Made by a program: the position numbers and the translations under genes. From an uncultured Pelagibacteraceae bacterium (GTDB lineage Bacteria; Pseudomonadota; Alphaproteobacteria; Pelagibacterales; Pelagibacteraceae), in the NCBI GenBank assembly GCA_902519945.1, contig CABYLY010000005.1, positions 1 to 64,000 of the forward strand: a DNA stretch of 64,000 nt, read 5' to 3'. The notes under the pieces are model-generated. The model did no database searches, was not told the DNA's origin, and worked only from the letters and a program-made list of their open reading frames with translations. This document shows positions 47,029 through 56,028 of this stretch, one piece after another; position 1 is the stretch's first letter, and every line of letters begins with the position of its first letter.

Positions 47029-48562
47029 ACATTTTTATATAACAACACCAATTTATTACCCTTCTGCAAAGCCTCATATGGGGCATGCTTATTCAAGTAT
47101 AGTTGCTGATTTCTTCGCAAGATTTAAAGTAATTGATGGATATGATGTTCACTTTTTGACTGGCACAGATGAGCATGGTTTAAAGATACAAAGATCAGCT
47201 GAAAAAGCAGGTAAAGATCCACAGGAATTTTGTGATGAAATAAGCAAAACATTTAAAAATTTATCGAATACACTTAATCTATCAAATACAGATTTTATAA
47301 GAACAACTGAACAGCGTCATAAAAAAACAGTTCAATATCTCTGGAACCAACTTGAAAAAAACGATGATATTTATTTATCAAAATATTCTGGTTGGTACTC
47401 TGTTTCAGATGAGGCTTTTTATAATGATGATGAAATAGAGGAAGTTGATGGAAAAAAATTTTCAATTTCATCAAAATCTTCTGTTGAGTGGATAGAAGAA
47501 GAGTCTTATTTTTTTAGGTTATCAAAATGGGAAAAACCGCTTTTAGAATTTTATAAATCTAATCCAAACTTTATTTTACCAGAGTCTAGGAGAAATGAGG
47601 TAATTAGTTTTGTTCAAAATGGATTGAAAGATTTATCAATAAGTAGAAAAACATTTTCATGGGGCATTCCTGTACCAAACAATGATAAACATATTATTTA
47701 TGTATGGTTAGATGCTTTAACAAATTATCTGAGTGCATTAAATTATCCAGACCTTAATGATAACTTATATAAAAAATTTTGGCCTGCATCTATTCATCTT
47801 ATTGGAAAAGATATTTTAAGGTTTCATGCTATTTATTGGCCAGCTTTTTTATTAGCAGCAAAGATAGATTTACCAAAAAGAGTTTACGGACATGGTTGGA
47901 TTTTATCTGGTGAGGAAAAAATGTCTAAATCAAAAGGAAACATATTAGATCCTATAGAAATAATTAATAAATACGGATTAGATCCTTTAAGATATTATTT
48001 GATCAAGGAAGTTTCTTTTGGAAATGATGGTAATATCTCTCAAGAGAGATTAGAGGATTGTATTAATAGTGATTTAGCTAACAATTACGGAAATTTATGT
48101 CAAAGAGTAACTGCTTTTGCACATAAAAATTGTGACGGAATCATTCCGCGCGATATAAATTTTCAAAAAGAAGATTTAACTATTCTTGATAAATACAATG
48201 ACAATTTAGATAAAATAAGAAAAAATATTGATGAACAAAATATTAATTTTTATATAGACTTTATAGTAAACTCATTGTTTGAAGTTAATAAATATTTTAA
48301 TGATCAAGAACCATGGAAAAAAAAGGATGATACAATTAGATTAAATACTATTATTTATACATCTTTAGAAATAATTAGAAAAATAAGTTATTTACTTTAT
48401 CCAATTATCCCTAATTCTTCTCTAAAAGCATTAAAAATTTTTAATTTGTCTGATAAAGATATAAAACTTGATTCTATAAAAAATAATGAATTTTTATCTA
48501 AAGGTGATAAAATAGAAAAAATTAATATTCTTTTTAAAAAAATTGAAAAAAATAATGATTGA
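47021..48562 (+). CDS. metG: Methionyl-tRNA synthetase
   Basis: Class I synthetase. HIGH motif PSAKPHMGHAYSS, LTGTDEHGLKIQ, KMSKS motif EKMSKSKGNILDP. The connective-peptide region (GWYSVSDEAFYNDDE) lacks the CxxC knuckle pairs of E. coli MetRS, as in the zinc-free form common in alphaproteobacteria. No C-terminal EMAP-like domain. 513 residues. The stop overlaps tatD by 8 bases. Confidence 0.96.
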   Translation: MSKHFYITTPIYYPSAKPHMGHAYSSIVADFFARFKVIDGYDVHFLTGTDEHGLKIQRSAEKAGKDPQEFCDEISKTFKNLSNTLNLSNTDFIRTTEQRHKKTVQYLWNQLEKNDDIYLSKYSGWYSVSDEAFYNDDEIEEVDGKKFSISSKSSVEWIEEESYFFRLSKWEKPLLEFYKSNPNFILPESRRNEVISFVQNGLKDLSISRKTFSWGIPVPNNDKHIIYVWLDALTNYLSALNYPDLNDNLYKKFWPASIHLIGKDILRFHAIYWPAFLLAAKIDLPKRVYGHGWILSGEEKMSKSKGNILDPIEIINKYGLDPLRYYLIKEVSFGNDGNISQERLEDCINSDLANNYGNLCQRVTAFAHKNCDGIIPRDINFQKEDLTILDKYNDNLDKIRKNIDEQNINFYIDFIVNSLFEVNKYFNDQEPWKKKDDTIRLNTIIYTSLEIIRKISYLLYPIIPNSSLKALKIFNLSDKDIKLDSIKNNEFLSKGDKIEKINILFKKIEKNND

Positions 48563-49316
48563 TTCACACTGTCATCTTGATTATGAACCTCTCTTAAGTG
48601 ATTTAACGAATGTTATTATAAGATCTAAAAAAGTCGGTATTAAGAAACTTTTGACAATTTCAACATCACTTGAAAGTTTTTCTAGAGTTAAAGAATTAGT
48701 GAATAAAGATGAAATGATATATGGAACAATTGGAATTCATCCACATGAAAGTTCAAAAGATTTAATCAAATCTGAACTAATTATTAAAGAATTGCATGAA
48801 AATGAAAAAATAATTGGGATAGGAGAAACTGGTCTTGATTTTTATTACAATAATAGTGAAAAAGAAAAACAAATAGCTAGTTTTGAGGAACATATCAAAG
48901 CAGCAGTTAAAACTAATGTTCCTCTTATTATTCATTCTAGAAGTGCTGAAGATGAAACTTTTGAAATATTAAAAAAATACAAAGACGATAACCCTAAAAT
49001 TCTAATGCATTGCTTTACTGGGTCTAAAGAGTTTTCTGAAAAACTTTTAACATTAAATTCGTATTTTTCTGCTAGTGGTATAATCACATTTAAAAACTCG
49101 AGTGATTTAAGAGAAACATTTAAAACTATACCGCTAGATAGAGTTATGATTGAGACAGACAGTCCTTATTTGGCGCCAGTTCCAAATAGAGGAAAAAAAA
49201 ATGAACCTTCTTTTATTGATTTTACTGCTACAAAACTAGCTGAAGTCATGAATGTTAGTAAATCAGAACTTATTAAATCTACCTCAGATAATTTTAATAA
49301 ACTTTTTTTTAACTAA
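48555..49316 (+). CDS. tatD: TatD-family metal-dependent hydrolase
   Basis: TIM-barrel nuclease-like hydrolase. Metal ligands: MIDSHCHLDYE (HxH), GIGETGLDFYY (Glu), PLIIHSRSAEDET (His), ILMHCFTGS (His) and MIETDSPYLAPVPNRG (Asp). I start at ATG 48555, directly at MIDSHCHLD; an upstream TTG would add four residues. 253 residues. Between metG and the metallo-beta-lactamase gene, as in many alphaproteobacteria. Confidence 0.93.
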   Translation: MIDSHCHLDYEPLLSDLTNVIIRSKKVGIKKLLTISTSLESFSRVKELVNKDEMIYGTIGIHPHESSKDLIKSELIIKELHENEKIIGIGETGLDFYYNNSEKEKQIASFEEHIKAAVKTNVPLIIHSRSAEDETFEILKKYKDDNPKILMHCFTGSKEFSEKLLTLNSYFSASGIITFKNSSDLRETFKTIPLDRVMIETDSPYLAPVPNRGKKNEPSFIDFTATKLAEVMNVSKSELIKSTSDNFNKLFFN

Positions 49317-49320
49317 AATA

Positions 49321-50091
49321 ATGAAATTTATAATTCTTGGATGTGGTAGTTCAATGGGTGTACCAAGACCAGATGGTTTTTTTGGCAATTGTGATCCAAA
49401 AAACAAAAAAAATTATAGAACTAGATGCTCAGCACTAATACAAACCTCTGACGAAAATATTTTAGTGGATACGTCACCAGATTTACGTCAACAATTGTTA
49501 AGACATAAAATAAAAAAAATAGATAAAGTTTTATATTCACACATGCATGCTGATCAAACTCACGGTATAAATGATTTAAGATCTTTTTATATAAATAGTA
49601 AGAGACCTATCAATGTTTATGCAGATAAATTTACCTCAAAATATTTAAGACAAAATTTTTCTTATATTTTTAAAGGTTATTCAAAAGAATATCCTGCTAC
49701 ACTTAAGTTGAATAAATTGGAAAAGAATACTTATACAAAAAACTTAGATAGAAAAGTTAAAATTAGGTCTATTGTAGTTGAACATGGGATGGTAAAATCA
49801 AATTGTTTTATTATTGATAATAAAATTGCCTATATTAGTGATGTAAATAAAATTTATAAAAAAGATGAAAAATTTTTTAAAAATTTGAAATATTTGATAA
49901 TCGATTGTTTATGGTATAATTATCATCCTTCACATTTTAATGTTGAAACTTCACTTTTGACCATCAAAAAATTTAAACCAAAAAAAGCGATATTAACTAA
50001 TTTATCACCAGTTTTAGATTATAAAATTCTTAAAAAACAACTTCCAAAAAACGTTATTCCAGCCCATGATGGGCTTACATTGGCACTATAA
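49321..50091 (+). CDS. MBL-fold metallo-hydrolase (PhnP-like)
   Basis: Metallo-beta-lactamase-fold hydrolase resembling PhnP phosphodiesterases. LGCGSSMGVPRPDG and NYRTRCSALIQ start it; metal site YSHMHADQTHGINDLR has Gln in place of the last His, a form I recall in alphaproteobacterial members; the later His are in VVEHGMVKSN and NYHPSHFNVETSL. Start chosen at ATG 49321 (MKFIILGCGSS); a longer frame would run back into tatD. 256 residues. Confidence 0.87.
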   Translation: MKFIILGCGSSMGVPRPDGFFGNCDPKNKKNYRTRCSALIQTSDENILVDTSPDLRQQLLRHKIKKIDKVLYSHMHADQTHGINDLRSFYINSKRPINVYADKFTSKYLRQNFSYIFKGYSKEYPATLKLNKLEKNTYTKNLDRKVKIRSIVVEHGMVKSNCFIIDNKIAYISDVNKIYKKDEKFFKNLKYLIIDCLWYNYHPSHFNVETSLLTIKKFKPKKAILTNLSPVLDYKILKKQLPKNVIPAHDGLTLAL

Positions 50092-50631
50092 AATTTCTTC
50101 AATTTTTTGAACTATTTTTTTTGACATTGGTTTTGTAAAAGATACAAACGTGTCCTCTATTTTACCATCTTTGTTGATGAGAATCTTATGAAAGTTCCAT
50201 TTAGGAATAGCCGATTTACCATAATTTTTTTCTGCCCACTTAAATAAATCATGAGCATTCTTACCTTTCACTTCAGTAATTGTTGAAAGAGGAAAGTTAA
50301 TATCAAAATTAACTTCACAAAACTTTTTAATTTCTAAATTATTTGTTTTTTCCTGATTAAATGAGTTTGATGGTATTCCAAGCACAATTAAACCCTTAGA
50401 CTTATATGTGTCCCACAATTCCTGTAATTCCTCATATTGTTTTGTGAAACCACAGTAGCTTGCTGTATTTACAACTAAAATCACTTTATCTTTATAATCA
50501 TTAAAATTAATCAATTCTCCGGTTATACTTTCAATTTTAAAATCAAAGAAAATTTTTTCGTAATTTGCCATTGCTGAATTTTTAAAAAAAAACATAATTA
50601 TTGTAAGTGATATTAATATCTTTTTTTTCAT
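50086..50631 (-). CDS. Glutathione peroxidase family protein, exported
   Basis: Thiol peroxidase reducing hydroperoxides. Signal peptide at residues 1-21 (LTIIMFFFKNSAMA), which places it in the periplasm. Peroxidatic Cys in VNTASYCGFTKQYEELQELW (Cys in the selenocysteine position), then LGIPSNSFNQE with the conserved Gln-like region and IPKWNFHKILINKDG with the catalytic Trp/Asn. 181 residues. Ends 6 bases into the convergent MBL gene. Confidence 0.9.
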   Translation of the reverse strand: MKKKILISLTIIMFFFKNSAMANYEKIFFDFKIESITGELINFNDYKDKVILVVNTASYCGFTKQYEELQELWDTYKSKGLIVLGIPSNSFNQEKTNNLEIKKFCEVNFDINFPLSTITEVKGKNAHDLFKWAEKNYGKSAIPKWNFHKILINKDGKIEDTFVSFTKPMSKKIVQKIEEIL

Positions 50632-50639
50632 TTAATAAA

Positions 50640-51812
50640 TTATTTATTAGGTGTAAGTAATATTAAAAAGTATCCAGTTAAAGTGGATAATAATGACCCA
50701 GTTAAAACGCCAATTTTAACTCCATCCATGTATTGCATGTTTTCAACAAACGCTAAATTTCCAACAAACAGACTCATCGTGAAACCAATACCTGTAAGAA
50801 TACCAACTCCATAGAAGTTAAACCAATTAGCATTACTTGGCATTTGAGCAATTTTTAATTTAATTGATATATAAGAAAAGACAAAAACACCTAGTTGTTT
50901 GCCTACAAATAGTCCTAGTACGATTCCTAATGGTACTTTATCTAATAAAGCTGTAAGAGAAAGGCCTTCTAACGAAACACCTGCATTTGCAAATGCAAAT
51001 AATGGCATAATGCCAAAAGCAACATACGGACTGATAGCATGTTCAATTTTGATTAATAATGAGAAATCTTTTTCTTTTTTTCTATGAGGTATTGTCATAG
51101 CTAACAAGACACCTGCTATTGTAGCATGTATTCCTGAGTTATGAGTAAAATCCCACAAAAAAATACCAACTATTAGATAAGGTAAAAATTTTCTAATGTT
51201 AAATTTATTGATTACCAATAAAGCTATAAAAGCTAACAACATTAAACTTAGATATTTTATACTCAAGTCACCAGAGTAAAATATTGCAATAATAAGTATT
51301 GCTCCTAAATCGTCAATAATAGCTAATGCAGTTAGAAAAACTTTTAAAGATAATGGAACTCTTTTTCCCAATAATGATAAGACACCTAAAGAGAAAGCTA
51401 TATCTGTTGCAGAAGGTATAGCCCATCCATTAAGCGTTTCACTATCACCAAAATTTACATAAACATAAATTAATGCTGGTACTACCATTCCTCCTACTGC
51501 TCCAATTATAGGAAGTAAAGCTTGTTTCATGTTTGAAAGTTCACCTTGTAAAAATTCTCTTTTAATTTCTAAAGTGACAAAAAAGAAGAAAATTGCCATA
51601 AGAGCATCGTTAATCCAATGCAAGACAGATAATTTTAGTCCAAAATTATTGATCCCTAAAAATAAATATTTATTCAAAGTTGAAAAATAAATATCTGATA
51701 AATTTGAATTACTTACAATAAGAGCAATTATTGCTGCAAACAATAGTATCAATCCACTTGCTGCCTCAAGCTTAAAGAACCATTTAAAAGGTTTTGATAT
51801 GTAATTTATCAT
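50640..51812 (-). CDS. nhaA: Na+/H+ antiporter NhaA
   Basis: Exports Na+ in exchange for protons. Twelve helices expected over 390 residues. The ion-binding Asp pair is in ALAIIDDLGAILII; pore-forming GWAIPSATDIAFSLGVLSLL and MAIFFFFVTLEIKRE are typical, as is TGIGFTMSLFVGNLAF. Only 8 bases before the gpx gene, so likely one unit. Suits a marine organism. Confidence 0.95.
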   Translation of the reverse strand: MINYISKPFKWFFKLEAASGLILLFAAIIALIVSNSNLSDIYFSTLNKYLFLGINNFGLKLSVLHWINDALMAIFFFFVTLEIKREFLQGELSNMKQALLPIIGAVGGMVVPALIYVYVNFGDSETLNGWAIPSATDIAFSLGVLSLLGKRVPLSLKVFLTALAIIDDLGAILIIAIFYSGDLSIKYLSLMLLAFIALLVINKFNIRKFLPYLIVGIFLWDFTHNSGIHATIAGVLLAMTIPHRKKEKDFSLLIKIEHAISPYVAFGIMPLFAFANAGVSLEGLSLTALLDKVPLGIVLGLFVGKQLGVFVFSYISIKLKIAQMPSNANWFNFYGVGILTGIGFTMSLFVGNLAFVENMQYMDGVKIGVLTGSLLSTLTGYFLILLTPNK

Positions 51813-51816
51813 AGTA

Positions 51817-52272
51817 TTAAATTAAATCTTTTATAAATGAATAAATATCTATCAAAGTTTCATAAAAATTGAATAATAATAATTCTAAATTTGGAAAATA
51901 TTTGCCTAGTGGATATTTGAATGTGTCTAGAATAATTATTATTGATATAAATGAAATAATCAACACTAGAAAATACCTAAAAACTTTAATTAAAGAAAAA
52001 CTATTTTTTTTATTGTATTTTACCAAAGCCGTATCTTTGGTATTAATTATTTTATCTATTTTTTTCTGTAACTCTTTTTTATCTGTTATCTCTTGAGCTC
52101 TAGTATTTTCTAAGTGAGAGGTCTGATTGTTATCAATTGCTACATTTTGTTCCTCAAATTTAAAAAACCAAATATGATTACATGATCCACACTGAATAGT
52201 CCTTCCATTTTGGGGGATTAAATCTGATCTAACCTCAAATTTTTTGCTGCATTTAATGCATTGAATGATCAT
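51817..52272 (-). CDS. Zinc-ribbon (MJ0042-type) membrane protein
   Basis: N-terminal zinc ribbon IQCIKCSKKFEVRSDLIP with the second pair in TIQCGSCNHIW (CxxC-x19-CxxC), a Lys/Gln-rich linker, a membrane helix at about residues 100-123 (FLVLIISFISIIIILDTF) and a short tail. The start at 52272 (MIIQCIKC) matches the family N-terminus; an ATG five codons upstream also exists. In alphaproteobacteria such proteins lie near ftsE/ftsX; none are here. Function unknown. 151 residues. Confidence 0.8.
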   Translation of the reverse strand: MIIQCIKCSKKFEVRSDLIPQNGRTIQCGSCNHIWFFKFEEQNVAIDNNQTSHLENTRAQEITDKKELQKKIDKIINTKDTALVKYNKKNSFSLIKVFRYFLVLIISFISIIIILDTFKYPLGKYFPNLELLLFNFYETLIDIYSFIKDLI

Positions 52273-52366
52273 GTTAATTTTATACATTAGATTCTAACAA
52301 AATCACCTTTATTTTACTTATCTTTTACTTTGAAAAAATTAATAACTACTGTATTAGTACTGCATC

Positions 52367-52443
<77 letters not shown>

Positions 52444-52450
52444 TTTGATT

Positions 52451-52732
52451 ATGAAAAAAGCAAAAATTTATATACCTAATAAAAGTGCTATGCAGTCAGG
52501 TCTTGGTAAATTAGATAAATGGATATTAGAGTTTGAAACAAAAGATCCAACAAAAAATCCATTGATGGGATGGGAAAGTTCATCAGATACTTTGTCAGAA
52601 GTTAGATTAGAATTTTCCACTAAAGAGTTAGCAATTGATTATGCAAAAAAAAAGAGAATCGATTACGAAATAATTGAACCAAAAAAAAGAAAAATTGTCA
52701 AAAAATCATATGCAGACAATTTTTTGAATTAA
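52451..52732 (+). CDS. NADH-ubiquinone oxidoreductase NDUFS4-like subunit
   Basis: Accessory subunit of respiratory complex I. KAKIYIPNKSAMQSGLGKLD at the start and WILEFETKDPTKNPLMGW, then SDTLSEVRLEFSTKELAIDY, match the ETC complex I 18-kDa (NDUFS4) family. I use ATG 52451 (MKKAKIYIP); a frame reaching back to 52400 would read through tRNA-Pro and is rejected. 93 residues. Begins 7 bases after the tRNA. Confidence 0.88.
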   Translation: MKKAKIYIPNKSAMQSGLGKLDKWILEFETKDPTKNPLMGWESSSDTLSEVRLEFSTKELAIDYAKKKRIDYEIIEPKKRKIVKKSYADNFLN

Positions 52733-52735
52733 TTA

Positions 52736-53728
52736 ATGTTTAAATTTTTTACACAAAGAAAATGGTTTTTATGGAGCATTGGAGGTACATTATTGATTTT
52801 AGGTGCTACCTGGTACCAAGTTCAATTAGATGTACGAATAAATGAGTGGTTTGGTGAATTCTATGATACTTTACAAAAAGCTTTAACAGAACCAAATTCT
52901 GTTTCGGAAAAAGAGTTCATAGCTTATCTATTAACTTTTGCAAAAATAGCTGCTGTTTATATTCTGGTAGTTATTTTCAGTGACTATTTTACAAGTCATT
53001 GGACATTTAGATGGAGAACGGCTATGGCAGATTATTACCATGATAAATGGAATGATGCTTCATCTATAGAAGGTGCATCACAACGTGTTCAAGAAGATAC
53101 TCTTAAATTCGCAAGAATTATGGAGGGTTTGGGTGCTGAATTGTTGAGAAGTTTAATGACATTGATTGCGTTCACACCAATTTTGTGGGAACTTTCCAAA
53201 AGTATAACTGTTTTACCTTGGATAGGAGAAGTTGAGCATGCTTTAGTTTGGGTTGCAATTATTTCTGCTCTTGGTGGTACTGTATTATTAGCAAGCGTTG
53301 GTATTAAACTTCCTGGAATCGAATATGATATTCAAAAAGAGGAGGCTGCGTATAGAAAAGAATTAGTTTTAGGTGAAGATTTTAAAGAAAGTGCTAAACC
53401 TGAGAAAATAACTGATCTTTATGGTGGAGTAAGAAAAATTCATTATAAAATGTATTTTCATTATCTATATTTTAATGCAGTAAAATGGAGCTATTTACAA
53501 GGAATGGTAATTGTTCCTTATCTAGCATTAGCTCCGACAATTGTAACTGGCGCCATCACACTAGGTTTTGTACAACAAATAATCAGAGCTTTTGGAAGAG
53601 TAGAAACTTCATTGCAGTATTTGGTTAGAAGTTGGCCTATTATTGTTGAATTGATATCAGTTTGGAAAAGATTAAATGAATTTGAAGCAAGATTAGAAAA
53701 GAATATTTCTTTAGAAACAGCTAAGTAA
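52736..53728 (+). CDS. SbmA/BacA-like peptide transporter
   Basis: Membrane protein of the SbmA/BacA group, proton-driven importers of peptides and related compounds in alphaproteobacteria. About six to seven helices in 330 residues with WRTAMADYYHDKW, EGASQRVQEDTLKFARIMEG and LQYLVRSWPIIVELISVWKR, which are conserved in this group. There is no ATPase domain, as in SbmA. Three bases after the NDUFS4-like gene; shares one base with the glpX start. Confidence 0.88.
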   Translation: MFKFFTQRKWFLWSIGGTLLILGATWYQVQLDVRINEWFGEFYDTLQKALTEPNSVSEKEFIAYLLTFAKIAAVYILVVIFSDYFTSHWTFRWRTAMADYYHDKWNDASSIEGASQRVQEDTLKFARIMEGLGAELLRSLMTLIAFTPILWELSKSITVLPWIGEVEHALVWVAIISALGGTVLLASVGIKLPGIEYDIQKEEAAYRKELVLGEDFKESAKPEKITDLYGGVRKIHYKMYFHYLYFNAVKWSYLQGMVIVPYLALAPTIVTGAITLGFVQQIIRAFGRVETSLQYLVRSWPIIVELISVWKRLNEFEARLEKNISLETAK

Positions 53729-54669
53729 TGATACTAGATAAAAAATTTGAAAAAGAAATTTTAAATGTTTCTTGCAGAGCAGCTTTATCATCATTTTATT
53801 TTATTGGTAAAAAGGATAAAACTGCAGCAGATAAGGCAGCTGTAGATACAATGCGAACTGAATTAAATAAAATTGATATGAAAGGAAAAATTGTCATAGG
53901 TGAGGGTGAACTTGATGAGGCTCCGATGCTTTATATTGGAGAAGAAGTTGGAAATAACCATGGGCCAGAACTTGATATAGCTGTAGATCCATTAGAGGGA
54001 ACAAATTTTGCAGCTAATAACCTACCAGGTGCTTTATCAGTAATAGCTATCTCAGCTAAATCAAATTTATTTAATGCACCCGAAACATATATGAATAAAA
54101 TTTCTGCCAATGTAAAAGAAAATAATGTTGTTGATTTAGATTTTTCTTTAAAAAAAAATATAGATAATCTGTCACAATATTTGAATAAAAGTCCTAGTGA
54201 ATTAACTGCTTGTATTTTAGAAAGACCAAGACATAAAAAAATAATTGAAGAGCTAAGAAATTTAAAGGTAAAGATTAAATTAATTAGTGATGGTGATGTA
54301 TCCGGCGCACTTCTAGTGACTGATAAAAAATATAATGTTGATTTATTTATTGGAATAGGTGGAGGTCCCGAAGGTGTTTTGGCAGCATCTGCACTAGATG
54401 CCTATGATTGTTTTTTCCAAGGTAGATTCATATTTGAAACTGAAAAAGATAAAATACGTGCAAATGAAATGGGTATTGAAGATTTTAATCGAAAATATAA
54501 CTTGAATGAAATAATTTCAGGTGATTCAATTTTTTGTGCTACTGGTATTACCTCAGGTGATTTAGTCACAGGTATTGAAATTGATAACAATGAATTTGTA
54601 TCTGAAACACTAATTACTCATAAATCAACTGGACTAAAAAAGGTAATTAGAATAAGACAAAAAATTTAA
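53728..54669 (+). CDS. glpX: Fructose-1,6-bisphosphatase class II (GlpX)
   Basis: Hydrolyses fructose-1,6-bisphosphate in gluconeogenesis. Motifs: IVIGEGELDEAPMLYIGE (metal-binding Asp and Glu), IAVDPLEGTNFAAN, LISDGDVSGALL and IGIGGGPEGVLAASAL. 313 residues. The TAATG overlap couples it to the transporter gene. tRNA-Glu follows 47 bases later. Confidence 0.95.
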   Translation: MILDKKFEKEILNVSCRAALSSFYFIGKKDKTAADKAAVDTMRTELNKIDMKGKIVIGEGELDEAPMLYIGEEVGNNHGPELDIAVDPLEGTNFAANNLPGALSVIAISAKSNLFNAPETYMNKISANVKENNVVDLDFSLKKNIDNLSQYLNKSPSELTACILERPRHKKIIEELRNLKVKIKLISDGDVSGALLVTDKKYNVDLFIGIGGGPEGVLAASALDAYDCFFQGRFIFETEKDKIRANEMGIEDFNRKYNLNEIISGDSIFCATGITSGDLVTGIEIDNNEFVSETLITHKSTGLKKVIRIRQKI

Positions 54670-54715
54670 ATAGAGCTTGATTAATAATTATTTATACAAT
54701 AAAAAACAGCCTTTT

Positions 54716-54790
54716 GGTCCCTTCGTCTATCGGTTAGGACACGTGGTTTTCATCCTCGAAAGAGGGGTTCGATTCCCCTAGGGACCGCCA
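54716..54790 (+). tRNA. tRNA-Glu (TTC)
   Basis: Acceptor GGTCCCT with AGGGACC, D arm CGTCTATCGGTTAGGACACG, anticodon TTC in GGTTTTCATCC, T arm GGGGTTCGATTCCCC, discriminator G and encoded CCA at 54788-54790. Its last 13 bases are shared with the 3' end of the minus-strand glycosyltransferase-like gene. Confidence 0.97.
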
Positions 54791-55746
54791 TATATTTTAT
54801 CATAATTTTTTTTCCATAAATCAAGCCATTCAGATTCAATCCCAGGAACTGTTCTAGATAAATGGTAACTTGTTGATTTTATTGGCGCTAAACATGGTAT
54901 TTGATCAAAAATTTCATGTAAAGGTTTTTCAAATGGAGAATTTTCTCTCTCACCAACTAATCTAATATTTTGTCTAAACTTGTTAAGAATAGATTTTGAA
55001 AAGAGAAAAGTTAACAATGTTTCTTTTACAATTCTCCACCTATGATTTTTACCAATGTATATAGATGTAGAGTAATCACTATCATAATAAAAAGCGTAAT
55101 CTGATGGACATAAAAATATATCTTTTTCAATTAAAGTGCTTATTCTTGCATAGGTAATTAACATTTCATCAATACAATTTTCATTAAATAGATAATCATC
55201 TTCAATAAAGAAAATTAGATCTTCTGAATTTTCACACTGATCACAACACTCCAGATATGATCCTCTATTTCCTTTAATTTTACTTTTATGAAATTCTATT
55301 TGGTAATTGTCATCTAATAGTAAATTTTTTAGATCATTATTAAATTTATCATTTGATTGGTCATGAATTAGATTAAGTGTAATTTTTAAATTATTATTTT
55401 TGAGAAAAAATAAGATTGATCTTTTTAAACTTAACAATGAGACTTTTATAAGTGTCTCTTTATCAATATTTGGAATAATGCGTTTCCAAGAGCCTTTAGT
55501 ATTCCATAGGTCAACAGAAGGCGTGAATCTGTAATAAATATCTAATTTTTTGATTTTTCTTTTTAAATCAAGATAACCATTTGATAAAATATAAGTTTTT
55601 TTATTAAGTTCAAAAAAATTGTTTCCTTCATTATTTGTATGTGGATTAACAAGATTAAATGTTTCTTTATCTATAGCATGAACATTTAAAATTTTTAGTA
55701 GAAATCTTCGAAGTTTTGATTGTTTTAATAACTTTCTTTTAAACAT
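54778..55746 (-). CDS. Glycosyltransferase-like protein ending inside tRNA-Glu
   Basis: 322 residues with an acidic metal-binding pattern DLIFFIEDDYLFNENCID near the middle, as in GT-A fold transferases, and KIKGNRGSYLECCDQCENSE before it. I recognise a glycosyltransferase-like fold but no specific family. Cytoplasmic, with no signal. The final codons (YGGP and stop TAG) are read from the antisense of the tRNA-Glu acceptor and CCA end. Convergent with the tRNA and divergent from the GIY-YIG gene. Confidence 0.65.
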   Translation of the reverse strand: MFKRKLLKQSKLRRFLLKILNVHAIDKETFNLVNPHTNNEGNNFFELNKKTYILSNGYLDLKRKIKKLDIYYRFTPSVDLWNTKGSWKRIIPNIDKETLIKVSLLSLKRSILFFLKNNNLKITLNLIHDQSNDKFNNDLKNLLLDDNYQIEFHKSKIKGNRGSYLECCDQCENSEDLIFFIEDDYLFNENCIDEMLITYARISTLIEKDIFLCPSDYAFYYDSDYSTSIYIGKNHRWRIVKETLLTFLFSKSILNKFRQNIRLVGERENSPFEKPLHEIFDQIPCLAPIKSTSYHLSRTVPGIESEWLDLWKKNYDKIYGGP

Positions 55747-55772
55747 AAAAATTTATATAAAATTAATGATCT

Positions 55773-56024
55773 ATGAATTTTTATGTATATTTAATTTGTT
55801 CAAAAAACAATGATAATCGTTTAATAAGTTATGTAGGATATACTAATAATCTTAAAAATAGAATTGAAAAACATAATTCATCCAAAGGTGCAAAGTTTAC
55901 TAGAGGAAAAAAATGGAAACTCTTATATAAAAAAAGTTTTAGTTCAAAAAAAGAAGCAATGAAGTATGAATATTTATTAAAAAAAGATAAAATAAGAAGA
56001 GTCGAATTAAAAAAAAGATATTAA
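55773..56024 (+). CDS. GIY-YIG domain protein
   Basis: 83-residue single-domain GIY-YIG nuclease-like protein (UPF0213 type). The motif pair reads FYVYLICSKN and ISYVGYTNNLKNRIEKHN (conserved Arg), followed by GAKFTRGKKWKLLY and the metal-site Glu in KKEAMKYEYLLKKDK. Such stand-alone proteins are common; function unsettled. Four bases before the next glycosyltransferase gene. Confidence 0.85.
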   Translation: MNFYVYLICSKNNDNRLISYVGYTNNLKNRIEKHNSSKGAKFTRGKKWKLLYKKSFSSKKEAMKYEYLLKKDKIRRVELKKRY

Positions 56025-56028
56025 ACTT

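Noticed and set aside
48555-49316. Cotranscribed Tat function for tatD
   Set aside because: Despite the name, TatD proteins are metal-dependent hydrolases; the real Tat genes are at 23486-24664.
49252-49320. Upstream start for the PhnP-like hydrolase
   Set aside because: The extra residues overlap tatD and lack resemblance to the family; ATG 49321 gives the standard N-terminus.
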